From the NCBI GenBank assembly GCA_027493525.1, contig JAOSKN010000003.1:868001-932000 (forward strand): DNA of 64,000 nt, given 5' to 3'. The DNA comes from Planctomycetota bacterium (GTDB lineage Bacteria; Planctomycetota; SZUA-567; H5-PLA8). The position numbers and the translations under genes are program-made. Numbering within the stretch: the first letter of the stretch is position 1; the number at the start of each line of letters is the position of its first letter. Below the pieces are notes generated by a model. The model made no database searches. It saw only the letters and a list, made by a program, of their open reading frames with translations, and was not told the origin of the DNA. Positions 17,782 to 24,996 of the stretch are shown one piece after another.

Positions 17782-17803
17782 AATTGCTCCACGTGGAGCA
17801 ATT
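17782..17803. repeat. Perfect 22-bp palindrome
   Basis: The half-site AATTGCTCCAC is followed directly by its exact reverse complement, with CACGTG at the centre. It lies in the 396-bp gap between the stop of the M50-like gene and the start of the WaaE-like gene. It could be a dimeric regulator site upstream of the glycosyltransferase-exporter pair or a hairpin in the M50 transcript. No T-run follows, so a classical terminator is unlikely. Confidence 0.55.
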
Positions 17804-17860
17804 TGAGAGAATGTTAATTCAAGCACCGGCTTCCGGAATCAATAACATTCACGAGATATA

Positions 17861-17894
17861 CATAACACTAAATTTCGACAATTGATGTGTTATG
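17861..17894. repeat. 8-bp inverted repeat with 18-bp spacer
   Basis: CATAACAC at 17861-17868 is matched by its reverse complement GTGTTATG at 17887-17894 in AT-rich DNA just after the stop of the M50-like gene. It may form a hairpin at the 3' end of that transcript or be a binding site. Apart from this and the 22-bp palindrome I see nothing in 17521-17916. Confidence 0.4.
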
Positions 17895-17916
17895 GATGTA
17901 CCTTAAGTGTTATTCC

Positions 17917-18702
17917 TTAGCTCCGTGTCATGCCCTCAACTTGCCGCAGCAACTCGAGATAGATGCCATGGCTTCGCTCGATGCCAAGCTTCGCGCTTTC
18001 CTGGAAATGCGTCCATGCACCGCCCGCCGTACCCGAAAGCACCAGCCCAAGCACGAGCGCCAGCACCAGCAGGTTCGCCAGATAGATCAGGACCAGGGAA
18101 AAGAACCAGCCATCGGGCTTCAAGTCCGGCTGGTCGAGCCGCAGGCACCAGACCGTGAACGCCAAATGGAAGGCCATCCCAAAGCCCAGCGCCACGCAGA
18201 GGCACCAGCGGTACTCTGCCAGTGGCCGCCAGAACCGGTCCAACCCCAAGTAAACGCCCGCCGCCAGGAGAACATAGAGCGGCAGGAAGTACGGCGCGAG
18301 GCGGATAAACGTGTTGCTCTTGCTGGTGGTGACCTGCCCGCCCGATGCCGAAACGCGCAAGTTGCTGACCTTGCCCAGGCAAATCCAGGTCGCCAAGGCA
18401 TGCACTAGCTCGTGCCCGAATAGATAGACTACGACCGGACGCCAGAAGAAAGCGAGGGCGCCGAATGCGAGGATCCCGTATCCAAACCAGACCATCTCCT
18501 GCGGCCAGCCGAGGAGTTGCACTCGCAGTTTCGCGCCGGTGTGAAGGAAGTGGCTCCAGAGCCCCTGTGGCAGGCCCACGCAGGCGGGTAGGAGAACCAG
18601 AGCGGCCAGGAACTTGAGTCCGCGCAGCCAGACGGGACCCTTGGCGGCAGCTCCGGCCTGAGCCGCCACCGCCTCCGCCGCCCCCAACGGACGGACGGCC
18701 AC
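17917..18702 (-). CDS. M50-like membrane metallopeptidase family protein
   Basis: A 261-residue polytopic membrane protein. The motif FGHELVHALATWICLGKV contains HExxH (HELVH) within a membrane helix, followed by SASGGQVTTSKSNTFIRLAPYFLPLY, the arrangement of intramembrane zinc proteases of the M50/site-2 type. About five helices are visible. The third zinc ligand expected near an xDG motif is not obvious, so activity is uncertain. The GTG at 18702 gives MAVRPLGAAEAV. One missing G in the GGGGG just upstream would join this frame to an ATG (MGGIADTVAVRP), so the true N-terminus may be slightly longer. It stands alone, with an AT-rich upstream region. Confidence 0.65.
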   Translation of the reverse strand: MAVRPLGAAEAVAAQAGAAAKGPVWLRGLKFLAALVLLPACVGLPQGLWSHFLHTGAKLRVQLLGWPQEMVWFGYGILAFGALAFFWRPVVVYLFGHELVHALATWICLGKVSNLRVSASGGQVTTSKSNTFIRLAPYFLPLYVLLAAGVYLGLDRFWRPLAEYRWCLCVALGFGMAFHLAFTVWCLRLDQPDLKPDGWFFSLVLIYLANLLVLALVLGLVLSGTAGGAWTHFQESAKLGIERSHGIYLELLRQVEGMTRS

Positions 18703-19056
18703 CGTGTCCGCGATTCCCCCATGATCTGGATATCGGCCTAGTTTACAGGGAAGTTAAGGCAATCGCACCGAGAGACGCGACTGGATTGATTCAAATCCAC
18801 AGGAGGGATTCAACACATGACGCCTTGGCGCAATCGGGATCGTACAGAGATGAACCGATTTATGGCGCATGAAATACGATGTAGTCAGATTTATATAACT
18901 CATTATATAAATAGGTTTATATCATATAGTTAAGTGCTTAAGATATGTACCTAATTATTTTATATAAGATTAAAATGCCAAAATAACTTTTCGATTCTCA
19001 AGTTCCACAGATGGATTGAATCCACATGGAGCTACGACGCCGTATCCCTGTCTGAT
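18703..19056. other. AT-rich intergenic region
   Basis: This 354-bp gap separates the mqnD stop from the M50-like start. Bases 18880-18985 are unusually AT-rich for the window (runs such as TTATATAAATAGG), contrasting with the GC-rich genes around it. A short palindrome TGGATTGAATCCA lies at 19012-19024, and related GATTCAAATCC words occur near 18790-18810. It probably contains the promoter of the M50-like gene. No gene or RNA is recognised. Confidence 0.5.
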
Positions 19057-19959
19057 TCAATCCGTGGCCCATTCGGGTTCAACTGCATGAGGCAACATGC
19101 CGATGCGGCGCCCCGCATGGAGGAACCGGGAGATGGCAGCCCGTCCCGCGTCCCCGTAATCCAGAGTGTAGTCGTTGACGTACATGCCCACGAAGCGATC
19201 GGCCTTCTCAATACCCATGTCGCGGGCGTATTTCAGGGCATATTTCAGGGCTTCCTGGCGGTGCTCCAGGCCCCACTTGATACTCTGATACAGGTGTTTC
19301 GAGACCCTGGCGATCCGCTCCGCCCCTAAATCCTTCCGGATCCCGTTCCCTCCAAGGGGCAGGGGCAGGCCCGTCCGCCCTTTCCACCACTCCCCCAGGT
19401 CCACGACCTTCTTGAGGCCCCCGCTGGCTTTCTCGTGATAGGTGAGTTGCCCCTCGTGGATGATCAACCCGGCGTCGAACCGCCCTGCGGAAACCTCTTT
19501 CATGATCTCGTCGAAGGGGGTCACGTGGTGCGTGAACCGAGGGCGCGCGGCCGCGCCGGCCTCCCCCTCTCCGCCCGTCTGGTCGGCGGCAAAGAGGTTC
19601 AGGGCCAGGAACGCGCTGGTCTGGACGCCCGGGATGGCAATGCGCTTCCCTTCGAGCCAGACGCGGGGGTCGGAGCCGTCGTAGTCGCCTGGCCGCGCGA
19701 CGATCATCGGGCCGTACCCATCGCCCATGCTCGCCCCGTGCGGGAGGAGCAGGTACTTCCCGGTCAGGAAAGCATAGGCGTGGATGCTGAAGGCGGTGAC
19801 CTCGTACTCGCCGCGCGCGGCTTTCTGGTTCAGGGTCTCGATGTCCAGAAGGTGGTGCTCGTAGGTCTCCGGGGCGGTTTCGAGTTTCCCGAAGGTCAGC
19901 GCGCAGAACATGAAGGCGTCGTCGGGGTCGGGCGAGTGGCCCACGTGAACGGTCGGCAT
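19057..19959 (-). CDS. mqnD: MqnD, 1,4-dihydroxy-6-naphthoate synthase (futalosine menaquinone pathway)
   Basis: A 300-residue periplasmic-binding-protein-fold enzyme. Family blocks are VGHSPDPDDAFMFCAL at the N-terminus, VTAFSIHAYAFL, YGPMIVARPG, GKRIAIPGVQTSAFLAL, GRFDAGLIIHEGQLTYHE (catalytic His in IIHEGQ) and LPLPLGGNGIRKDLG. MqnD cleaves cyclic dehypoxanthine futalosine to the naphthoate precursor of menaquinone. The length is normal. ATG 19959 has GGAGAACC upstream. No other mqn gene lies in the window. Upstream (19960-20345) there is no gene, only a hairpin repeat. Confidence 0.93.
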   Translation of the reverse strand: MPTVHVGHSPDPDDAFMFCALTFGKLETAPETYEHHLLDIETLNQKAARGEYEVTAFSIHAYAFLTGKYLLLPHGASMGDGYGPMIVARPGDYDGSDPRVWLEGKRIAIPGVQTSAFLALNLFAADQTGGEGEAGAAARPRFTHHVTPFDEIMKEVSAGRFDAGLIIHEGQLTYHEKASGGLKKVVDLGEWWKGRTGLPLPLGGNGIRKDLGAERIARVSKHLYQSIKWGLEHRQEALKYALKYARDMGIEKADRFVGMYVNDYTLDYGDAGRAAISRFLHAGRRIGMLPHAVEPEWATD

Positions 19960-20120
19960 CGGATGGTTCTCCGGGCAAGGCACAGGGCCTTGTGTACCCA
20001 ACCCGGGGCTTGGGGGCAACCGGTTCTGGGATTTCGAAGGCGGCACGCGGGGTCAACACCTAAGCGGTCTAAGTTTCTTTCGGAATTTGGAGCGCGCTTC
20101 GCGCGGCTTTTCAGTCACCA

Positions 20121-20148
20121 CCCTTTCCCCTCCTCGGGGAGAGGGGAA
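20121..20148. repeat. Hairpin repeat CTTTCCCCTC/GAGGGGAAAG
   Basis: A 10-base perfect stem with an 8-base loop (CTCGGGGA) lies in the 386-bp gap between mqnD and the first tandem paralogue. It is the CCCTCTCCCC-type intergenic palindrome seen in many GC-rich genomes. A degenerate relative (CTCCCAG...CTGGGAG) is near 51478-51499. I see no gene in 19960-20345. Confidence 0.45.
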
Positions 20149-20345
20149 AGGCTCAAGGCGAAGGCAACTACCAGGTAAAACCGCTTCGGCGCAGCGGCCT
20201 TTTCGGCTTTGCCGGTCTGCTTCACATGCCCCGGCGCGTTTGTCTGATCCATGTCATACGCCGGCTCGCAGCAGTTTTACCCCCTCGTTACACCACTTCG
20301 CCGCGAAAAGGTGTCCAATAGGCATAGCCCACGGAGGAACCCGGT

Positions 20346-20945
20346 ATGCGATTCGATCGAGCGCTGATGCCCCTGGCTTGCCTGACGCTGCTGGCCCTGG
20401 CGCCGCCGGATTCGGCGCGGGCCCTGGAACCCACTCCCGCCGACTGCGCGGAGGTCGCGCGCTGGGTCCCGTTGCTGGCGTCGGACGACTGCGAGGTCCG
20501 CGACCAGGCCTCCCAGGAGTTGGAAGACCTCGGCCCGCGCGCGCGGGCCGGGCTGGAGTCGGCGTACGAGGCCAGCGCCGACCCCGAGGCACGTCTGCGG
20601 CTGAGCAATCTCGTGAACCGCTGGGAGGCGGAGCTTCGGGCGCTCGGCAACTTGTACGTCTTCCGGATCTTCGAGGCGCGCTCGCCAGGACCTTCAGCAC
20701 AAGGAGGCCATGCGGGCTATCGATTGACCTACGACCATCGGGTCATGAACTCATGGGCGATCAACGCCACGTTCGAACCCGAGTACCTTTTAGACCAATC
20801 TCCTCCTTGGAACGGCTGGAGCGTGGGCTTGGTTCCATACCAGAGCGGCCAGCAACTGGCGCAACAAGAACTGGTACTGAACGACATCGAGGTGAACGTG
20901 CCGCAGCAGTTGGGCGCGCCGGTCCCGCTGAACTGGAATCCGTAA
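20346..20945 (+). CDS. Secreted HEAT-like protein, tandem paralogue A
   Basis: A 199-residue protein with a signal peptide (MPLACLTLLALAPPDSARA). Residues about 35-105 form a short helical repeat unit: VPLLASDDCEVRDQASQELEDLG, then ADPEARLRLSNLVNRWEAEL, ending LGNLYVFRI. The pattern resembles a HEAT-type pair of helices seen in secreted planctomycete proteins. The C-terminal 80 residues (YDHRVMNSWAINATFEPEYL onward) are unique and of unknown fold. The ATG follows GGAGG. The next gene starts 10 bp after its stop and shares the N-terminal half, so the two are a tandem duplication. Function is unknown; it acts outside the cytoplasm. Confidence 0.65.
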   Translation: MRFDRALMPLACLTLLALAPPDSARALEPTPADCAEVARWVPLLASDDCEVRDQASQELEDLGPRARAGLESAYEASADPEARLRLSNLVNRWEAELRALGNLYVFRIFEARSPGPSAQGGHAGYRLTYDHRVMNSWAINATFEPEYLLDQSPPWNGWSVGLVPYQSGQQLAQQELVLNDIEVNVPQQLGAPVPLNWNP

Positions 20946-20955
20946 GGGGCAAGCC

Positions 20956-21486
20956 ATGAAGACGAACCTGGGATTCCTGTTCCTGGCGCTCTGCGCGCTG
21001 AGTTCCGCGCGGGGCCTGGAGACCGGTTGCGCGTTATCCTGCGCCTCGCCGGTGGACGAGCTGCTCCCGTTCCTGGCCTCCGACGAAGCGGAGGTTCGGG
21101 ATCGGGCTTCGGCGGGGTTGGTGGACCTGGGGCCCCGCGCCCGGCCGGCCTTGGAACGGGCGCGCTTGGCCCACGACGACCCAGAAGTCCGGCTGCGGCT
21201 GGGGAACGTGCTCGAGCGCTGGGAGCAGGGCCTGCGCGCGCTGGATGACCTGTACGTCTTTCGCATCTGCCGGCGCGCGGCCCCTGCGCCGCTCGCGCAG
21301 GAACCGGTGGGCTATGCGTTTGTGGCCATACAGCAGTCATCATGGCCTGCTGCGTTGAAGCAGTTCTACCTACCCGCCTATGCCTATCCCGAAGAGCCGC
21401 CGAGCGACCCGATGCGGTACTTATGGCGCTACGGCGTGCGGCCCTGGTCGGCTGAAGAACAATGGCTGCTCAAGCAAGGGTGTTGA
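20956..21486 (+). CDS. Secreted HEAT-like protein, tandem paralogue B
   Basis: A 176-residue protein with a signal peptide (LGFLFLALCALSSARG). The helical unit LPFLASDEAEVRDRASAGLVDLG, DDPEVRLRLGNVLERWEQGL and LDDLYVFRI aligns closely with the preceding gene's product. The C-terminal part (SSWPAALKQFYLPAYAYPEEPP onward) does not. Three Cys (two near residues 25-30, one at the C-terminus) may form a disulfide. The pair of genes is separated by 10 bp and is probably co-transcribed. Function is unknown. It converges on lpxB, 77 bp away. Confidence 0.63.
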   Translation: MKTNLGFLFLALCALSSARGLETGCALSCASPVDELLPFLASDEAEVRDRASAGLVDLGPRARPALERARLAHDDPEVRLRLGNVLERWEQGLRALDDLYVFRICRRAAPAPLAQEPVGYAFVAIQQSSWPAALKQFYLPAYAYPEEPPSDPMRYLWRYGVRPWSAEEQWLLKQGC

Positions 21487-21563
21487 AAGCGCAGGACCGA
21501 GGTTCGAGCACTGAGTACCTCGCAACGGCGTGGCCCGCTGGGGCCGGGCCGCCCATCCCCGAG

Positions 21564-22841
21564 CTACGAGTTGGCCTTGCCCTTCAGGAAATCAAGCATG
21601 CCTTGGGCGGCGCGCTTGCTGGCCCCCGGCCCGCCGAGTTTCTTGGGCAGTTCGGCGAGCGCCGCGCGCTGCTGGTCGATGTACTTCCGGTCCGTCAGGC
21701 CGCGTTCGATCTCGGCGGCGATGCGCTGCGGGTTGACTTCATCCTGAAGCAACTCGGGCACGGCGTACCTGCCCAGGACGATGTTCACGAGCGAGAAGAC
21801 GGGGATGTCGACGAGCAGGCGCGCGATGGCGTAGCTGATCCGGCCGCCCTTGTAGACGACGCACATCGGATTGCCTTGCAGGCCGGCTTCGAGGGTCGAG
21901 GTGCCGGACTTGACGACGGAGAAGTCGGAGAGGGCTGGAAGGAGCGATGCATGGGGCGAGTGCTTGCCTAGTTCGAGCAGTCGCTGATTGTCTGCCGCCG
22001 CATGTGCTTTGCCGCCAATCAAAATGTCTGGAGTTCCATTTGGGCCATAGTCGTCCTCGTGGGGATTGCCGCCCATTCCTACGGGGTCATAGGCGCTCTC
22101 GTCTTCCGAAACAACACTTCGATAATACTTGTGCAGCATCTTGGGAGTGGAGTCAGAAATAGAAATCAAGCACCGAGCCGTATCGTAATTCCCTTTTACG
22201 ATCCGATAGGCGTCGTGTAGTGGGCTTAGATGGAAGAGGATTTCCTTTTCCCTACTGCCGGGCAGGAATGCGATGGTCTTGAAGTTATTTCTTGATGTCA
22301 ATCCGCAATCCGCAATCCGCAATCCGCAATCGAGCAACGGATGTCCGACGAACTCCGTCTTCATCGCCCGCGCCGGCGTGCGGAATTTCTCGAAGAACGG
22401 CGGCTCGAATTCGAAGACGCAGTACGCCCGGTCGATGAACGCCGCCATCTTCGCCGCGCGCTTGGGCTTCCAGGCCCAGACCTGCGGGACGATGTAGTAC
22501 AGGCAGGGGATGCCGAGCTTCTTCACGGCCTTGGCGAAGCGCAGGTTGAAGCCCGGGTAGTCGATGCAGATCAGCGCGGCGGGGCGCTCCTGCTTCACGC
22601 GGTCCAGGAGCTGATAGAAGACGCGCTTGAAGAAGCCGTAGCGCTTGGCGACTTCCCAGAAGCCCACGACCTGCATCCCGTCGAGATCCTTCGCGACCTC
22701 CAGCCCCGCCGCGGCCATCTTGGGCCCGCCCATGCCCACGAAGCGCGCGGACGGATCGAGTTCCTTCCAGGCCTCGATGAGCTTGGCGCCGTGCAGGTCG
22801 CCGGAGGCTTCGCCGGCCAGGATGAAAAGGGTCGTGGGCAT
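21564..22841 (-). CDS. lpxB: Lipid-A-disaccharide synthase
   Basis: A 425-residue GT19 enzyme joining UDP-diacylglucosamine and lipid X to make the lipid A disaccharide at the inner membrane. Visible signatures are LFILAGEASGDLHGAKLI at the N-terminus, FVGMGGPKMAAAG, CIDYPGFNLRFAKAVKKLGIPCLYYIVPQVWAWK, FVGHPLLD, FLPGSREKEI, SDFSVVKSGTSTLEAGL and CVVYKGGRISYAIARLLV. It is longer than the usual about 380 residues. One extra segment, CGLRIADCGLTSRN after FVGHPLLD, comes from a 7-bp tandem repeat. A second stretch near residues 225-285 (KGNYDTARCLIS to DILIGGKAH) also looks inserted. Whether the enzyme remains active is not certain. Confidence 0.9.
   Translation of the reverse strand: MPTTLFILAGEASGDLHGAKLIEAWKELDPSARFVGMGGPKMAAAGLEVAKDLDGMQVVGFWEVAKRYGFFKRVFYQLLDRVKQERPAALICIDYPGFNLRFAKAVKKLGIPCLYYIVPQVWAWKPKRAAKMAAFIDRAYCVFEFEPPFFEKFRTPARAMKTEFVGHPLLDCGLRIADCGLTSRNNFKTIAFLPGSREKEILFHLSPLHDAYRIVKGNYDTARCLISISDSTPKMLHKYYRSVVSEDESAYDPVGMGGNPHEDDYGPNGTPDILIGGKAHAAADNQRLLELGKHSPHASLLPALSDFSVVKSGTSTLEAGLQGNPMCVVYKGGRISYAIARLLVDIPVFSLVNIVLGRYAVPELLQDEVNPQRIAAEIERGLTDRKYIDQQRAALAELPKKLGGPGASKRAAQGMLDFLKGKANS
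22299..22331. repeat. 7-bp tandem repeat (CAATCCG) inside lpxB
   Basis: Four full and one partial copies of CAATCCG (4.7 units, 33 bp) lie within lpxB and add 11 codons in frame (IADCGL-type peptide on the - strand). The unit is not a multiple of three, so only certain copy numbers keep the gene open. Confidence 0.85.
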
Positions 22842-22879
22842 CGGGGGGTTATTATGTCCGATTCCCGGAAACCTGTAAG

Positions 22880-23062
22880 GGGGTTCTGGGTTCCGGAGGC
22901 TGGGTTCTGGAAAAGGATGGAGAATCCTCTTCGTCGTCCTTGAGCCTTAAACCAAAGGTTGAATCCGGGTCGTACCTATCAATCCTTGAAGCACGGCGAT
23001 GGGTATCCTTCATTGCTTCCGCCGACGGTTGCCAGAACCCAGCCCCCGAAACCCGGAACCCA
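22880..23062. repeat. Inverted pair of GGGTTCTGG-type repeats
   Basis: GGGTTCTGGGTTCCGGAGGC and following GGGTTCTGG (22881-22910) are answered by an inverted copy, CCAGAACCCAGCCCCCGAAA with CCCGGAACCC (23033-23060). About 120 bp of sequence without a gene lies between. The pair sits in the 300-bp gap between lpxB and the secreted zinc-finger gene. The same repeat family flanks the S23 gene at 24404-24933. Confidence 0.6.
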
Positions 23063-23141
23063 ATTCATGCAGTGAAAAGGGGTGCAGAGGCTCTTTATTT
23101 GAGTAGGATTCCACGCTCTTTATCCCACGGAGGCCCTCCCC

Positions 23142-24401
23142 ATGGCGCGCGCGTTCGGCTGGTTCCTGGCGCTGGTCCTGGCGCTGTCGGCGTTCCCGGC
23201 GATTGGCGGCGAGCCCAATCCGTTCCTCCCGCGCGAGGAGGAAGAAGAGGACGCGCCGGCCGCCGAGCCGAAGAAGACCGAGAAGACCCCGGGGCGCACG
23301 GCCACGCAGGATCCCAAGTTCCTCCCATTCACGCCCGAAGGACAAGCGCCCGGGAACGAGAAGCAGGACGGCCCGAAGCCGGCTCCGCAGGCCGCTCCGG
23401 CGCCGGCCCCGGCGGCCGTCTGCGAGAGCTGCAAGGGGACCGGGTATCTGCCGTTCCGGCAACCGGGCGTGGCGTGGATCCAGGGAGAGCCAATTCCCGG
23501 CGGGCGGGGTCCGGCGCCGTACCAGCCGTGTCCGAAGTGCAAGGCGGGGCTCGACGCGGCGGGGCTGGAAGCCGACGGGCAGCGGCGGATGAACGTGGCG
23601 GTCTCGCGGCATGCGGGGCTGCGCCAGGAGAGCGGGCTCAATTTCCTGCTCGGGCAGACGCGGCACGTGGCGGTCCACTCGCAGCTCGACGCCAACCGCA
23701 CGCGCGCGGTGCTGGCGGCGCTCAACGCCTTCACCGACCTGGTGCAGCAGAGCACCGGCGTGACGACGCTGGCGCAGACGCGCCCGGACACGCACGAGAT
23801 CGTGGTCATCAACGACCAGGCCAGTTACTCCAAGTGGCTGGACTACCTGCAGAAGCAGCAGCCGGGGTCGGACTTCTCGCTGGCCAAGGGCAGCGGCGGG
23901 ATGGTGGGCTGGAAGCTGAGCACCTTCCGTTCGGACAAGGGCACCCCGCCGGAGAACTGCGCGCTGCATCAATTCGGCTGGATGTTGATGGAAGAGGCGA
24001 CCAACGGGAAGGCGCCGGCGTGGCTGAAGGAGGGCTTCGGCGCCTACGCCGAGAACGCGATCACGCGCAAGAACCTGATGTACACCTTCCATTACGAGAA
24101 GAACGAGGTCCAGTTCGGGCAGAACTGGAACGAAGACGCGCAGAAGTTCGCCAAGGAGCAGAAGCTCAAGCCCTGGGAGTACATCTTCCCGCTGGACCTG
24201 ATCGGGATGAAGCCGCTGGACTACATCAGTTGCTACTCGATGACGAGCTTTCTTATCCAGGCCAACCCCAAGGCCTTCGTCGATATGCTCCTCAAGATTC
24301 GCGCCGGCACGGACAGCAAGACGGCGATGGAGGCCGCGTACAAGCGCAAGGTGCCCGAGCTTCAGGCGGCGTGGGGGCAGTGGATCTTCACGCAGCGCTG
24401 A
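23142..24401 (+). CDS. Secreted protein with Cys zinc-finger pair and degenerate DUF1570/peptidase-like domain
   Basis: A 419-residue protein. A signal peptide (residues 1-23) is followed by a Pro/Glu-rich linker to about 95, then CESCKGTGYLPF and CPKCKAGL, two CxxC knuckles like half of a DnaJ-type zinc finger. The C-terminal domain (about 150-419) has the layout of DUF1570/gluzincin proteins: VVINDQASYSKWLDYL, ALHQFGWMLMEEA and PAWLKEGFGAYAENA. The HExxH expected at HQFGW is missing its Glu and second His, so it is probably not an active protease. The ATG follows GGAGG. It is exported. A related cysteine-rich secreted protein is at 30101. Confidence 0.65.
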   Translation: MARAFGWFLALVLALSAFPAIGGEPNPFLPREEEEEDAPAAEPKKTEKTPGRTATQDPKFLPFTPEGQAPGNEKQDGPKPAPQAAPAPAPAAVCESCKGTGYLPFRQPGVAWIQGEPIPGGRGPAPYQPCPKCKAGLDAAGLEADGQRRMNVAVSRHAGLRQESGLNFLLGQTRHVAVHSQLDANRTRAVLAALNAFTDLVQQSTGVTTLAQTRPDTHEIVVINDQASYSKWLDYLQKQQPGSDFSLAKGSGGMVGWKLSTFRSDKGTPPENCALHQFGWMLMEEATNGKAPAWLKEGFGAYAENAITRKNLMYTFHYEKNEVQFGQNWNEDAQKFAKEQKLKPWEYIFPLDLIGMKPLDYISCYSMTSFLIQANPKAFVDMLLKIRAGTDSKTAMEAAYKRKVPELQAAWGQWIFTQR

Positions 24402-24403
24402 GG

Positions 24404-24450
24404 CGGGTTCTGGGGGCTGGGTTCTGGGGGCTGGGTTCTGGGGGCTGGGG
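24404..24450 (+). repeat. GGGTTCTGGGGGCTG tandem repeat (left copy)
   Basis: Three copies of the unit GGGTTCTGGGGGCT lie head to tail, immediately after the stop of the secreted zinc-finger gene. An inverted counterpart lies at 24904-24933. The two copies bracket the S23-type gene and its promoter. Confidence 0.7.
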
Positions 24451-24487
24451 AAAAAGGAGCCTTCTGCGGCTCTCCAAAACCGATCGG

Positions 24488-24846
24488 CTACAGGGCTCGG
24501 CGAAGGCCGTTGATCAGTCTGCCCACGGATTGAGCCAAGGGCCAGATTTCTTTCATCTTGTCACGAGGCAGGTAATCCAGGCGTTGGGCGAGGATGAGGT
24601 GGGTCTCCAATTCGGCAAGCGATCCGCGCGCGAAATCAGGACGAATTGCTTAAATTCCTTGCGTGTGTTTCGGCTGTGGCCTTCCGCGATATTCGCCGGA
24701 ATCGAAGAGGCCGCGCGCCGAGTCTGGCTCGTCAGGCCGAATAGTTCCTCTTTGGGATATCGCCGCGTGAGGCGGTGGACCTTTTCGGCCAGTTCCATCC
24801 CTAACTGCCACGCTTCGAGGTCGCGGTAGCTCTTGATATTGCTCAT
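24488..24846 (-). CDS. Four-helix-bundle protein, S23/23S-rRNA-IVS family (frameshifted)
   Basis: The joined protein of about 119 residues begins MSNIKSYRDLEAWQLGMELA, with the family hallmarks PKEELFGLTSQTRRAASSIP and ANIAEGHSRNTRKEF. The printed frame then derails at LISRADRLPN. One base missing at about 24625 restores GSLAELETHLILAQRL and the ending through SVGRLINGLRRAL to TAG at 24488. This is exactly the expected length and C-terminus for the family. Family members are four-helix bundles found as chromosomal genes and inside 23S rRNA intervening sequences. Their role is unknown and nucleic-acid binding is suspected. The ribosome site TTAGGAGGAGAGGGA is very strong. The gene is bracketed by inverted repeats (24404-24450, 24904-24933). 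Confidence 0.8.
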
Positions 24847-24903
24847 TCCCTCTCCTCCTAAGGACCGTTCATAGGACGGTATCGGCATTTTCAAGCGTTG
24901 TTG

Positions 24904-24933
24904 CCAGAACCCAGTCCCCAGAACCCAGCCCCT
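24904..24933 (-). repeat. Inverted copy of the GGGTTCTGG repeat (right copy)
   Basis: CCAGAACCCAGTCCCCAGAA and following CCCAGCCCC is the reverse complement type of the repeat at 24404-24450. It lies between the S23 gene and the Gfo/Idh gene. The same TTGCCAGAACCCAG junction occurs at the right copy near 23030. Confidence 0.65.
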
Positions 24934-24996
24934 TTTCTTGCACAAGCTCAAGATGACCTCTATCCTGCGAATCAAAGCCCCTCGCAAGGAGTGGTC

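Noticed and set aside
22299..22331. CRISPR-like repeat
   Set aside because: Direct 7-bp repeats with no spacers inside a coding gene; no cas genes in the window.
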